Below, in pieces: positions 9,476 through 16,969 of a stretch of DNA of 64,000 bases (position 1 is the first letter of the stretch; each line of letters begins with the position of its first letter). Made by a program: the position numbers and the translations under genes. Under the pieces are notes generated by a model, which was given only the letters and a program-made list of their open reading frames with translations, did no database searches and was not told where the DNA came from. This stretch comes from Fenollaria massiliensis (GTDB lineage Bacteria; Bacillota; Clostridia; Tissierellales; Peptoniphilaceae), in NCBI RefSeq assembly GCF_000312505.2, contig NZ_HG326225.1:76249-140248 (forward strand), read 5' to 3'.

Positions 9476-9652
9476 TCAAAAAGGCGTATGTCAACTTTTA
9501 AAGCCCATTTGACATACGCTGAAATTTTGTAAATCCCTTGTAACCAAAGGATTTTCTAATGTTTTTTTGACTGTTTCCTGTCGATTTGTACCCCCCTGTT
9601 AGATACGGGGGGTTAAGTGCTGGCGTGGCTATTGCCACACCAGCCAGCAAGA
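9476..9652. other. oriT: Tn916-type origin of transfer interval
   Basis: Non-coding stretch between orf20 and orf21, where the oriT of Tn916 is known to lie. It holds two strong inverted repeats: CCCCCC/GGGGGG at 9591-9612 with a 10-base loop, and GTGGC-tatt-GCCAC inside a longer GCTGG/CAGC arm at about 9619-9644. The relaxase Orf20 and element-encoded Int act here in Tn916. The nick position cannot be read directly. Confidence 0.85.
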
Positions 9653-11038
9653 TCAGTCCACACCTGCGACTTCCGCTTCGCACGTCGCCTGCGTGGACTG
9701 TCTGCTGTTGGATAACTTTTTAATTTCCTCCAAGAAATCATATCCTTTTGGTACAAGGGGAGTATAAAACTCTGATATGACACTTGTTCCTACATCAACA
9801 TAGCCACGACCTTTGATTCGCTTTAAGAAGAAATCCTTTTGTACGTCACTGCCAAACATCATGCCATAGCCCATTTCAGACATACGACCTAAAGCCACTC
9901 TGAAATTAAACTGATCACGGATTCCGTCGCCTAAATATTTTGCGTCTGGACGTTGACAAGCCAGTATTAGAAAGAAGCCAGCTTGACGACCTAACATGAC
10001 AATCTGTTTCAGCTTATTCATAACTGCGGTGTTTTCTTTTGTTCCCAGCATTTCCATGAAAGCGACGTATTCATCAAAGATTAAGAAGTGTGCCGGGAGA
10101 CCTAAGTAAGCATAATTTTTGCCAGTCTTATAGTTCTTCATCTGCTTCATTTCCTCACTACGTTTCATCATTTCTTCATAGAATGTTTCAATGCAAGAAA
10201 GCAAGTCTTCTTTTCTATAGTAGACATTTGCCATCACAGAACCTAAGTCCGCAAGATCAGCATTTTTCGGGTCAAGAATATACAGTTTTGAATCTGTATG
10301 AAGCAAGGCTTCAATCAGTGTCAGTATAAAGTAAGTTTTACCGCCACCTGTACCACCAGCAATCAACATATGAGGGAGCTTATCATATTCCCACCATACG
10401 TTTTTCATTAAGCGAAGTTTACCATCTTTAGCTTCTACTTCATCAATAGAAATACGACTGGCTATGGTGTCATAGAGCAAAGTATATTCCACATAGGAAT
10501 CCTTTAACTCTTTATCCGTCAGCTCACAGTACAAGCCACTCTCTAATTTCTTTTCCAAGTGTAAGAGTTGGTCTTGATATTTTCCCAGCGTGATTTCCAC
10601 CCGTATCTGTATCAAGCCATTTTTAAGTCGATAATACATTTTAGGGAAGTAGGTTATCTTTTCCTTTGTACGACCAGCACTATCTTTAAAGAAACCCTCT
10701 GTTTTGACCTGTTCAGATTCATACCACTTGTTTTCAAGTATCATCTTTGCCAGTTTTTGACGGTGGTAAAGTTGTTTAACCGTATCATAGCGAACCCGTT
10801 TGAATACAAACGCTACCAGCAAGCAGATAAGAATTGCGACACTGAAACTGATAATTAAATAGGGAATGTCAATCTTATCTGCTTGTGATAGGTTAAAATC
10901 CTGCCAGTTGATCTGCTGGATTGTCTTCACATGAAACAGTCCGACAACCAGCAGGAAAACAGGCAGGAGTGACGCTATCGTAAAATGAAAGACTAAATCT
11001 TTACCAGATGGGCGAATCCTTTTACCACGCTGTTTCAT
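9653..11038 (-). CDS. orf21: Tn916 Orf21, FtsK/SpoIIIE-type coupling protein (TcpA)
   Basis: DNA-translocating ATPase that delivers the relaxosome to the channel. Two N-terminal transmembrane helices (about 15-35 and 55-78) precede an FtsK-like motor domain. Walker A AGGTGGGKT lies near residue 227 and Walker B HFLIFDEYVAFME near 320; the CQRPDAKYLGDGIRDQF segment is typical. 461 aa is the normal Tn916 length. Confidence 0.96.
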   Translation of the reverse strand: MKQRGKRIRPSGKDLVFHFTIASLLPVFLLVVGLFHVKTIQQINWQDFNLSQADKIDIPYLIISFSVAILICLLVAFVFKRVRYDTVKQLYHRQKLAKMILENKWYESEQVKTEGFFKDSAGRTKEKITYFPKMYYRLKNGLIQIRVEITLGKYQDQLLHLEKKLESGLYCELTDKELKDSYVEYTLLYDTIASRISIDEVEAKDGKLRLMKNVWWEYDKLPHMLIAGGTGGGKTYFILTLIEALLHTDSKLYILDPKNADLADLGSVMANVYYRKEDLLSCIETFYEEMMKRSEEMKQMKNYKTGKNYAYLGLPAHFLIFDEYVAFMEMLGTKENTAVMNKLKQIVMLGRQAGFFLILACQRPDAKYLGDGIRDQFNFRVALGRMSEMGYGMMFGSDVQKDFFLKRIKGRGYVDVGTSVISEFYTPLVPKGYDFLEEIKKLSNSRQSTQATCEAEVAGVD

Positions 11039-11066
11039 GCGAAAAAGTCTCCTTTCTACCTAGCGA

Positions 11067-11453
11067 CTATTTGTCTTGTGTCGGTTCTTTCTTTGCTTGT
11101 GGTTGAGCTTTGAATGAACTAGAATCCTTTGTCAGCACAATATCGTCTGCCTTGATATACCAGTCAACATCTGCTCCTTGATAGGTGGCAGTAGCAACGG
11201 TGTCCGCAATGGGATTGATAAGTTCCACCCGTGCGTTATAATCAAACTCTTTCAAAGGCACGCTGGCAGGAATACTTACTTGAATCATGCGTCCTTGTCC
11301 TTTGGATTTTAAGTCATAGGTACGTTCCTTGATTTCATCTGAAACCGACCCGTCTTCATTTTGGATTCTCACTTCACGACGTAGAGCAGAGAATTTCAAT
11401 TCTCCAAAAGTCGTGTCTTTATCTAATACAATGCCATTTGCTAATCTCATCAT
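11067..11453 (-). CDS. orf22: Tn916 Orf22, YdcP/DUF961-family protein
   Basis: 128-aa DUF961 protein found at the head of Tn916 and ICEBs1-type transfer operons; relatives in ICEBs1 help replication of the element. It is paralogous to Orf23 next to it: both share the TFGELKF/TFGNLEF opening, a basic middle, and the pattern P-x-E-x-G/K-x-F. Its last 15 residues are Lys/Gln-rich. It lies 28 bases upstream of orf21. Confidence 0.9.
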   Translation of the reverse strand: MMRLANGIVLDKDTTFGELKFSALRREVRIQNEDGSVSDEIKERTYDLKSKGQGRMIQVSIPASVPLKEFDYNARVELINPIADTVATATYQGADVDWYIKADDIVLTKDSSSFKAQPQAKKEPTQDK

Positions 11454-11468
11454 TTTTCCTCTCTTTCT

Positions 11469-11783
11469 TTATTCTTTTATCATGTCGTCAGCATGTAAAA
11501 GGTAATTTGTAAAACCACGAGTGCCGATTTTGTAGCCCTCTGCGGTAATACGTGGATTGACTAACTTCACACGTTCCTCAAAGCCGAAATGTTTTTCGCC
11601 AGCTTCAGCAGGAAGCACCACCACAATATCATCTGCTCTTTGAACATCAGAATAGAGATTATAGCTTCTTGATAAGACAGTTAGCCGTCCGTTGATTCTT
11701 CGCTGAACGACTTTATCCTCGCCAGCAAATTCTAAATTGCCGAATGTTTTTTCCATGTTGGGAATCACAAATTTAAGTTCCAT
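11469..11783 (-). CDS. orf23: Tn916 Orf23, YdcP/DUF961-family protein
   Basis: 104-aa paralogue of Orf22 (FVIPNMEKTFGNLEFAG start). First substantial gene of the ICE transfer operon, downstream of a small ORF and an intrinsic terminator that may act as an attenuator. Predicted small soluble protein; its role is inferred from the DUF961 family. Confidence 0.9.
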   Translation of the reverse strand: MELKFVIPNMEKTFGNLEFAGEDKVVQRRINGRLTVLSRSYNLYSDVQRADDIVVVLPAEAGEKHFGFEERVKLVNPRITAEGYKIGTRGFTNYLLHADDMIKE

Positions 11784-11805
11784 ATTTTTACCTATCCTTT
11801 CTTTT

Positions 11806-11880
11806 TTATTGGCTGAATGAATGTTTGATGGTCTTAAAGAGTGGGGAACGACCTTTTGATTCTTGATTTTTTGTTTTCAT
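11806..11880 (-). CDS. 24-codon ORF heading the transfer operon
   Basis: Reads MKTKNQESKGRSPLFKTIKHS and four more residues, with a GAAAGGAAG site seven bases upstream. Basic and too short for a domain call. It lies between the intrinsic terminator and orf23 and could be a leader peptide coupling translation to read-through. Short ORFs are reported at this position in Tn916-like elements. Confidence 0.5.
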   Translation of the reverse strand: MKTKNQESKGRSPLFKTIKHSFSQ

Positions 11881-11907
11881 AAGTTCACTTCCTTTCAAAA
11901 TCGGGTA

Positions 11908-11940
11908 AAAAAATAGACACCTCATTTTTTGAAGTGTCTA
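11908..11940 (-). terminator. Intrinsic terminator/attenuator before the transfer genes
   Basis: On the minus strand TAGACACTTCA pairs with TGAGGTGTCTA over 11 positions (two G-U), with an AAAAA loop and a run of seven T after it. It sits upstream of orf23-13, where read-through would be needed for transfer-gene expression. This agrees with models of Tn916 activation by transcription reading through from the cargo side. Confidence 0.75.
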
Positions 11941-12024
11941 CCTATTAAATATTCAAATTTTATTGGAAGTATCTTTATATCTTCACTTTTCAAGGATAAA
12001 TCGTCGTATCAAAGCTCATTCATA

Positions 12025-12046
12025 AGTAGTAAATTAGTAGTAAATT
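12025..12046. repeat. Tandem DR2 arm-type Int binding repeats
   Basis: Two back-to-back copies of AGTAGTAAATT, followed by GAG. Tn916 Int binds 11-bp direct repeats of this type near both ends of the element, outside the core crossover sites. Their presence fixes this as an element end. Confidence 0.75.
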
Positions 12047-12122
12047 GAGTGGTTTTGACCTTGATAAAGTGTGATAAGTCCAGTTTTTATGCGGATAACT
12101 AGATTTTTATGCTATTTTTAAA

Positions 12123-12375
12123 TTAAAAAAAGTCCATTTGTAACAATCCCAAGCTCCAATTACCAGCTAAATTGATATTCTCTTCATTTATAAATCCTGT
12201 CGTTTGTAATACTCCCTGATTGTAGGATGTTCTTGTTATATAATCATATTCTTTACCATCTACTAATTTATCAGAATTAAAGCTTGATGTTTTTTCAATA
12301 TTAAATAAGTCTCCAACTCTAAATTCGCCCCACTCAACATTTTGGAGTTTCTCGTTTAGTGAGGCATCTATTTTT
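12123..12375 (-). pseudogene. Specificity (S/BcgI-B-like) domain truncated by the ICE
   Basis: Downstream of the methylase, the minus strand reads NVEWGEFRVGDLFNIEK, then DYITRTSYNQGVLQTTGF, then NWSLGLLQMDFF, and stops at the Tn916 end. This is the opening of a target-recognition domain of an HsdS or BcgI-B subunit. No start codon lies upstream in this frame. One more A in the A7 run at 12371-12377 would fuse it in frame to the methylase, so it was probably the C-terminal part of one polypeptide. The remainder should lie on the far side of the ICE. Confidence 0.8.
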
Positions 12376-14407
12376 TTAAGAATGGAGCCTCACTTTCATT
12401 TTTCATAACAGCTGATACTTCCCAAACCAGAAAGTCTGCTACTGTTTTTTTAAAATCATCAAGTGTAGGCCTTTTATCAATTGGTGCTGATTGATTCCAA
12501 TCCGCTCCATTTTCTGGGTCAATGTTGCTTTCGTAGTATTCATCTTCAGTAAAAATATTTAATTTTGACTTGCCAAACCTAACTAGGTCTACCACTTCTT
12601 GGTATCTTTCCTTTGCTCTATCAGTATCTCTTAGGTTGTTTGATGCTTTTTTCCTGTTGCTCCTTGTATATCCGTCATTAGAAAAATCAATAAACCTTAC
12701 TATATCATCTTTTTGATGACCTTCTCCAACCCTAAACACATAGACATTGGTCTGTACACTTGATTTTCCCATAAACAAATCAATAGGCATCCTTATACTT
12801 GCTATTAGTGTATTGTTTTCTAATATTTTTTTGTTGTATTCTTTAGCCTTTCCACTTCCAGCAGAACTTTGAATAATAATTGCAGCATATCCCTTATTCA
12901 TCATAGACAAGGCCTTTTTTACAAAAATCATTCCACAACCATCAGCTGAATAAGGTGGATTTAATACAAAAGCTGTAGCGGGAAAGTCTTCATCAGCCTT
13001 GCCAAAGCCATACCTCCCATCAAAATCTATAAGAGAGTCTTGGTTTATGATATTGGATGAACCGTCACCCATAAGAATCATATTAAGTATTGCAAGCATA
13101 TAAATATTTGGCAAAATTTCTATACCCAACAATTGTTCTGCCTTGATTTGTAGGATTTTTCTCTCTAATTCTAGGGGCGATTTTATTTTGTTTTTAGCAT
13201 CAATCATCATTTCGTTCATTGCTGCTACTAATAGGCCTGCTGAACCAGTTGCAAAATCCCATACATAAGAATCTTTGTCAACTCTTGCAAGTTTAACAAG
13301 CAGGTGTGCAACATAGGATGGGGTAAGAACAACATCATTTAATTTATCTTGGCTAAAACCAAGCCAAGAATACATTTCATTGAATAACTTTCCTGTAAAA
13401 TCAGTTGTTAATCCAATTTTGTAATAAATTCCTAAGTCATCTACAATTTTACAAAAAATTCTCTTTAATTGACTTTCTCCATTATATGGTTTATTTATAT
13501 TTTCTGATAATAAAGTGTTTTTTAGTGTTCTTACAATAAGATTTTGTTTTTTCTCTGTTAAGTTTTTATTTTTAAGGAAGGCTTCTATTTTTCTTACGAT
13601 AATTTCGCCATCTGTATCTCCTTCTTCAGTAGATGATTTAAGGTCTGATTTTTCTAGTGGTCTAACTTTTCCAGCTATGCCCAGTGTTGCCATAATAGAG
13701 GCAGAAACTAGATAAACCCTATCATTTTCACTTAAGCCCTTTTCTTCTTTATAGATATCATTGTTAAGCTTTGTAAGAGATGTCTCAATTTCTTTTTCTC
13801 TTTTCTCTCTTAATTTATCTAATTCATCATTAGATAAATTAAGTTCATTAATCTTTTTTATAAAATCATTAAAGTTATCTTTATTAAGGAAAGATAAATC
13901 TGTGTAATCATCAACTTTTTGACCTATGCCTAAATTATTTTTAGATACATAATATACCCCTATAGAATGTTCTATTGAACCATCTAATCTCTTGAAGCCA
14001 GTAACACCTATAGAAATTACATCTGTATAAGAAGTATAGTGTAGTATTGCATTTGCATAATGAATAGCTCCGTTAACTGCATAAGAATTAATATTTTTAT
14101 AGTTTGGTTCATTTTTGCTAGTTGTGTTATCTACATTTCCATCTTTATTTAGTTTAACTAATTTATCCTTATATCCCTTGTATTCAATCAAAATAGGATA
14201 ATAATTTAAGGCTTCATCTTGCAATAATAATTTAGCATCTGGTCTATTTCCTCCAGCTCCTCCACTTTTAGATGCATACTCATTTAATGCTTTATCTATT
14301 TCATCATTCAAACTTTCCTGTTCTAGTTTATAGTCTAAACCGTAACTCTTCAACCAACCATTTACTAAATCAGCTATGTTAGGTTCAATGGATTGTAACT
14401 TCGCCAT
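12368..14407 (-). CDS. BcgI-like restriction-modification subunit (nuclease plus N6-adenine methylase)
   Basis: 679-aa protein. An N-terminal PD-(D/E)XK-like region (DAKLLLQDEA then ILIEYKG, about residues 57-77) precedes an N6-adenine methyltransferase with motif I DFATGSAGLL near 386 and catalytic motif IV NPPY near 482. This nuclease-methylase order is that of BcgI-A and other type IIB/IIG enzymes. The start reading MAKLQSIEPN was chosen because CTGGAGG lies upstream at good spacing. The specificity partner is cut by the Tn916 insertion, so cleavage and methylation are probably lost. Type I HsdM is the alternative, but the nuclease motif favours BcgI-like. Confidence 0.82.
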   Translation of the reverse strand: MAKLQSIEPNIADLVNGWLKSYGLDYKLEQESLNDEIDKALNEYASKSGGAGGNRPDAKLLLQDEALNYYPILIEYKGYKDKLVKLNKDGNVDNTTSKNEPNYKNINSYAVNGAIHYANAILHYTSYTDVISIGVTGFKRLDGSIEHSIGVYYVSKNNLGIGQKVDDYTDLSFLNKDNFNDFIKKINELNLSNDELDKLREKREKEIETSLTKLNNDIYKEEKGLSENDRVYLVSASIMATLGIAGKVRPLEKSDLKSSTEEGDTDGEIIVRKIEAFLKNKNLTEKKQNLIVRTLKNTLLSENINKPYNGESQLKRIFCKIVDDLGIYYKIGLTTDFTGKLFNEMYSWLGFSQDKLNDVVLTPSYVAHLLVKLARVDKDSYVWDFATGSAGLLVAAMNEMMIDAKNKIKSPLELERKILQIKAEQLLGIEILPNIYMLAILNMILMGDGSSNIINQDSLIDFDGRYGFGKADEDFPATAFVLNPPYSADGCGMIFVKKALSMMNKGYAAIIIQSSAGSGKAKEYNKKILENNTLIASIRMPIDLFMGKSSVQTNVYVFRVGEGHQKDDIVRFIDFSNDGYTRSNRKKASNNLRDTDRAKERYQEVVDLVRFGKSKLNIFTEDEYYESNIDPENGADWNQSAPIDKRPTLDDFKKTVADFLVWEVSAVMKNESEAPFLKK

Positions 14408-14432
14408 ATTAATACCTCCAGTTTTACTTTTA

Positions 14433-15044
14433 TTAATGATATTCTTTTTCAATAATTTTTTTAATGTTTACACCTAAATTGTTAATAGAGCAACTTATTG
14501 ATTTTAATTGATCATTTTGTTTTTTAAGTGCACTTACTATATCATCTTCAATTGAATTTACAGTATATATAGTCATATAATTTTGCACATCTATACTAAA
14601 ACTATTGTTATAAACTTTACCATTTGAGCAATAAGTTATTTCACCTTTGGCAGGCTCTTTATGTTCTTTCTTTATATAATTATTAGCTCCAAAAAATAAT
14701 AAATAGCTTTGGTGTGTTCCTAAAATGCATATTTTCCCTTTTTCTTTTTGTAAAAGATTTTTAAAGTCTGGTTCTAATCCATTGATAAATTCATCTGATA
14801 TATTTATACTAATGTTATTGGCAATTCTATTACCATTATTTGTGAATTTTAACCCGAAAAATATCTTATTTATCAACACAAATTCAACATCAATATATGG
14901 TCTAGTATTCTCTTCAAACTGAACTTTCATCTCTTTAACTTGTCTCATAGATGCCTTTGCCGATTTTAAATTAGCTACGCATATAATTATAGAAGCAACA
15001 ACGTTTATTAAAGTGAGAAAGAACATTGCCCACTCTACTGACAT
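14433..15044 (-). CDS. Membrane-anchored protein of unknown function beside the R-M gene
   Basis: 203 aa. One N-terminal transmembrane helix (WAMFFLTLINVVASIIICVA), a charged coiled-coil-like stretch to about residue 45, then a beta-rich soluble part starting RPYIDVEF, and an end with Lys/Glu. Start has AAGGAG at good spacing. It is co-directional with and 25 bases upstream of the methylase, so probably the same transcript. I recognise no family; similar anchored proteins are common in defence loci, but that is only context. Confidence 0.7.
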   Translation of the reverse strand: MSVEWAMFFLTLINVVASIIICVANLKSAKASMRQVKEMKVQFEENTRPYIDVEFVLINKIFFGLKFTNNGNRIANNISINISDEFINGLEPDFKNLLQKEKGKICILGTHQSYLLFFGANNYIKKEHKEPAKGEITYCSNGKVYNNSFSIDVQNYMTIYTVNSIEDDIVSALKKQNDQLKSISCSINNLGVNIKKIIEKEYH

Positions 15045-15259
15045 TTGCTCAACTCCTTTATTTTAAAATAAATCAAAACTTGATTTTTATATTACTATTA
15101 TAAATATATTTATTTCATTATATCACATTTAGCTTTATATTGTTATTAATAATTTTCTATGCACTTCGCATTATCCTTAAATTTAATTTGTAAAGTTCTA
15201 TAAATGTAAGATGTACACATCAAGAAATGTATATTTTACACTTCTTGATGATTACTATA
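15045..15259. other. AT-rich intergenic region with promoter and a 9-bp hairpin
   Basis: On the minus strand a TGTGATATAATG extended -10 lies about 70 bases before the 203-aa gene. CATCAAGAA at 15218-15226 is repeated inverted as TTCTTGATG at 15242-15250 without a T run on either strand. It could be a protein-binding site. No ORF of note. Confidence 0.5.
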
Positions 15260-15372
15260 TCACAGATAGTATTTTATTTTATTTAACGTAGATATAGCCT
15301 CTATATTATTTTTGAGCCTTTCTGATGGAGTTAGTTTTTCAACTAGAACCTCATTCGTGATTTGAAAGTTTT
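15260..15372 (-). pseudogene. Remnant of a conjugative-element SNF2-type helicase
   Basis: Frame reads KNFQITNEVLVEKL, TPSERLKNNIEAI, STLNKIKYYL then stop. Large helicase/methylase proteins of Tn1549-like elements have a segment of the form NFxIT...G...R..NNI.AI..L just before the helicase motifs. Only about 37 codons survive and no start is present. Assigned by pattern memory; moderate certainty. Confidence 0.45.
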
Positions 15373-15388
15373 TTAAGTTTTGATCAAC

Positions 15389-15414
15389 AAAAAAAGAAGC
15401 CTTTTAGCTTCTTT
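15389..15414 (-). terminator. Intrinsic terminator after the TnpV-like gene
   Basis: Minus strand AAAGAAGC-TAAAAG-GCTTCTTT followed by T's: an 8-bp perfect stem and six-base loop, starting nine bases after the stop codon of the 15423-15836 gene. Confidence 0.85.
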
Positions 15415-15422
15415 CTCCAAAT

Positions 15423-15836
15423 CTATTCTTCTATTATTTCCTTTATTAGCATCTCTCTCAGTGCTGACATCATCACTGGATATTGAGGACTGTCCTCGCT
15501 CTCTATCTTCCACGCTTTCATCATTCTCGGCTTTTCCGTCTTGATGAAGTTCTCTGCTCTCACTTGCGTCTCTTTCAAGTGGTCTATCAAGGTCTTGTCC
15601 CAATATAGTTCTTGAAGTTTCATCCAGTTCTCGTCCGTTTGTTCCAGTGACAGATAATCCAGCCTCATTATCGCCCAATTCACTCCATGATTTTTTTGGA
15701 ATTCCTCGTCCGCTAGTAGCTCGTCCTCCACTATCTCGTTCATCTTGTACGCTATCTCCTCCGTGTCCTCGCATTGATCGAACGGACTCTCTATCCCAAT
15801 CTCCTCGTATTCTTTCAGACTCTCCTCGAAGCTCAT
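15423..15836 (-). CDS. TnpV-like small transposon protein
   Basis: 137 aa, preceded by AGGAGGT seven bases from the ATG and followed by a clean terminator, so expressed in its own right. Middle part has AIMRLDYLSLEQ, then KLQELYWDKTLIDHLKETQ and a helical end, which resembles the YGxMRxxYL...L..HL pattern of the TnpV proteins carried by Clostridiales mobile elements. Its function is unknown. It is more G+C-rich than its surroundings. An overlapping Arg/Glu-rich frame (15373-15774) runs into the terminator and is considered a shadow. Confidence 0.55.
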   Translation of the reverse strand: MSFEESLKEYEEIGIESPFDQCEDTEEIAYKMNEIVEDELLADEEFQKNHGVNWAIMRLDYLSLEQTDENWMKLQELYWDKTLIDHLKETQVRAENFIKTEKPRMMKAWKIESEDSPQYPVMMSALREMLIKEIIEE

Positions 15837-15934
15837 TTTCTATACCTCCTATATCTTCTCTTTTACTTTAGTGCTATTGTACAATATACTATTAACATTT
15901 GTCAAGCCTTTTCTTCTTTTTTCTTATTAAGCAA

Positions 15935-16127
15935 AATAAAAAAGGAACTATAAATAATTATAGCTCCTCTATATGATTTTTAACATGTTTCCGAAGATAC
16001 CTCCATCTCCCACGCTAGGGTCTACAGATAAATCTAAACTGTAATGTTTTTCGCTATCTCGGGTATTTCCGACGCTCCCGGTTAAGCTAAAGGATAAAAC
16101 ATTAACCCCCAATTCTCTTTTAATTGT
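15935..16127 (-). ncRNA. Structured RNA gene, copy 1 of a tandem pair
   Basis: About 193-nt transcript predicted from a strong promoter (16134-16162) and an intrinsic terminator (AGGAGCTATAA/TTATAGTTCCT plus T run). Stems visible: GGTTAA/TTAACC; TCGG-aaatac-CCGA; and TACAG/CTGTA around a 10-11-base loop. AATGTTTT in the first loop can pair with AAAACATT further on, which would make a pseudoknot. Copy 2 shares the core. No ORF or Shine-Dalgarno. The family is not recognised with certainty; AbiF-type RNA is a guess. Confidence 0.75.
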
Positions 16128-16133
16128 AAGTAT

Positions 16134-16162
16134 ATTATAGCACATCTAAGATAGTCTTTCAA
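16134..16162 (-). promoter_or_regulatory. Promoter of RNA copy 1
   Basis: Minus strand TTGAAA (-35, 16157-16162) and TATAAT (-10, 16134-16139) with a 17-base spacer and a TGTGC extended -10. Near consensus. The same boxes and spacing recur for copy 2. Confidence 0.85.
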
Positions 16163-16214
16163 CTACAAACAAACAAATAAAATTGTGTTTCACATAAACT
16201 AAACACTTCTAATG

Positions 16215-16407
16215 CAAAAATCAAAAAGGAGTAATGCTGATTCATCACTCCTTAGTCAATTTTATTGGCTTTTTAGCAATACAACCTCACTAGCCCTTGA
16301 GTCCACCGATAAATTGTAACGGTGATGTTTTTAGCTATCTCGGGTATTTCCGACGCTCCTGGTTAAGCTAAAGGATAAACATTAACCCCCAATCCTCTGT
16401 TAATTGT
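16215..16407 (-). ncRNA. Structured RNA gene, copy 2 of a tandem pair
   Basis: Same predicted length (about 193 nt) and core as copy 1, with terminator AAGGAGTGATG/CATTACTCCTT plus T's at 16215-16253. The third stem is CACCG/CGGTG where copy 1 has TACAG/CTGTA: both sides of two base pairs have changed together, which is direct evidence that the stem is selected. The 3' third differs from copy 1. No coding potential seen. Confidence 0.75.
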
Positions 16408-16413
16408 GAATAT

Positions 16414-16442
16414 ATTATAGCACATTTAGCTTAATCTTTCAA
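16414..16442 (-). promoter_or_regulatory. Promoter of RNA copy 2, inside the end of the upstream gene
   Basis: TTGAAA (16437-16442), 17-base spacer, TATAAT (16414-16419). The -35 box encodes part of FERLS at the end of the 43-aa gene, and the stop codon lies in the spacer. Confidence 0.85.
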
Positions 16443-16557
16443 ATTCTTTTTCAAGTTCTTTAGCTTGTAACTTAAGCTCTTTAATTTTTTCAGCCGAATC
16501 CTCTTTTTTCTTATTTTCTTTCTCAATTTTGTCAAGAATTCTCTCTAATTTATTCAT
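16426..16557 (-). CDS. 43-aa coiled-coil protein (DUF4315-like)
   Basis: Reads MNKLERILDKIEKENKKK then a Glu/Lys-rich helix ending FERLS. AAGGAGG lies seven bases upstream. Short, all-helical, highly charged proteins of this look (DUF4315) occur beside helicase and TnpV-like genes in Clostridiales conjugative elements. It is shorter than usual. Too small for the ORF list but well supported by its start site. Confidence 0.6.
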   Translation of the reverse strand: MNKLERILDKIEKENKKKEDSAEKIKELKLQAKELEKEFERLS

Positions 16558-16619
16558 AACATACCTCCTTTTTACTCATTTTAATTTTAAGCTATCTAAA
16601 ACGCTCATATCTCGATTTT

Positions 16620-16643
16620 ATATACTTAGCCTGCTAAGTATAT
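16620..16643. repeat. Perfect 10-bp palindrome
   Basis: ATATACTTAG-cctg-CTAAGTATAT in the 160-bp gap between the 43-aa gene and the frameshifted remnant. No T run on the proper side for a good terminator; could be an operator or a weak terminator. Confidence 0.4.
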
Positions 16644-16718
16644 GGAAAGACTCTTAAAAGCCGTGCTACGCTTAAAATATGATTAAAAATAGAGTGAGCA
16701 TAAAACTTGCTTTATAAT

Positions 16719-16945
16719 TTAAAACCAAGCTTTTCTTTTCCCATTCTTAAATATTTTCTTCTTAATCCCAAGCAGTTTCGATGGATATTTTTCTATCACT
16801 TCTGCAAAATTTATTGAACCGTAAATTTCTCCATAATTCATTGCTTCTAATATATCATCTTTATTTTCTTTAACTTTAAAAAATCATAGGCTGATACTTT
16901 TAATTGCATAGGTAAAGTTTTTATTTCTATATTTAAACTTACCAC
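16719..16945 (-). pseudogene. Frameshifted small element gene, unknown family
   Basis: First part reads LNIEIKTLPMQLKVSAYDFLKLK. The frame then changes in an A-rich run near 16883 and continues as ENKDDILEAMNYGEIYGS, INFAEVIEKYPSKLLGI to a stop. The two parts join smoothly if one base is restored, so a one-base indel broke the gene. GTG at 16943-16945 may be the start. Family not recognised; position after mobC suggests a transfer accessory gene where the relaxase is normally found. Confidence 0.5.
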
Positions 16946-16969
16946 CTCTTTTTATATTACATTATAAAT

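Larger units (their letters stand above)
1..12122 (-). mobile_element. Left arm of a Tn916-family integrative conjugative element
   Basis: Genes run in the exact Tn916 order on the minus strand (orf13, 14, 15, 16, 17, ardA/18, 19, 20, oriT interval, 21, 22, 23). The element enters from beyond base 1, where the cargo resistance gene, orf7-9, xis and int would lie, and ends near 12120. Two tandem 11-bp AGTAGTAAATT repeats at 12025-12046 match the arm-type sites bound by Tn916 Int, and an A/T-rich tail follows, as at Tn916 ends. The exact terminal base cannot be fixed without the empty target. Insertion interrupts a restriction-modification specificity sequence. The element is visibly more G+C-rich than the accessory DNA next to it. 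Confidence 0.95.

Noticed and set aside
15373-15774. Arg/Glu/Asp-rich open frame overlapping the TnpV-like gene
   Set aside because: It resembles the charged linker of element helicases and is in frame with the helicase remnant, but has no ribosome site, lies opposite in frame to a gene with a good start, and ends inside the terminator hairpin.
15933-16440. CRISPR array or tandem type III antitoxin repeats
   Set aside because: Only two long units, each with a promoter and terminator; not short spaced repeats.
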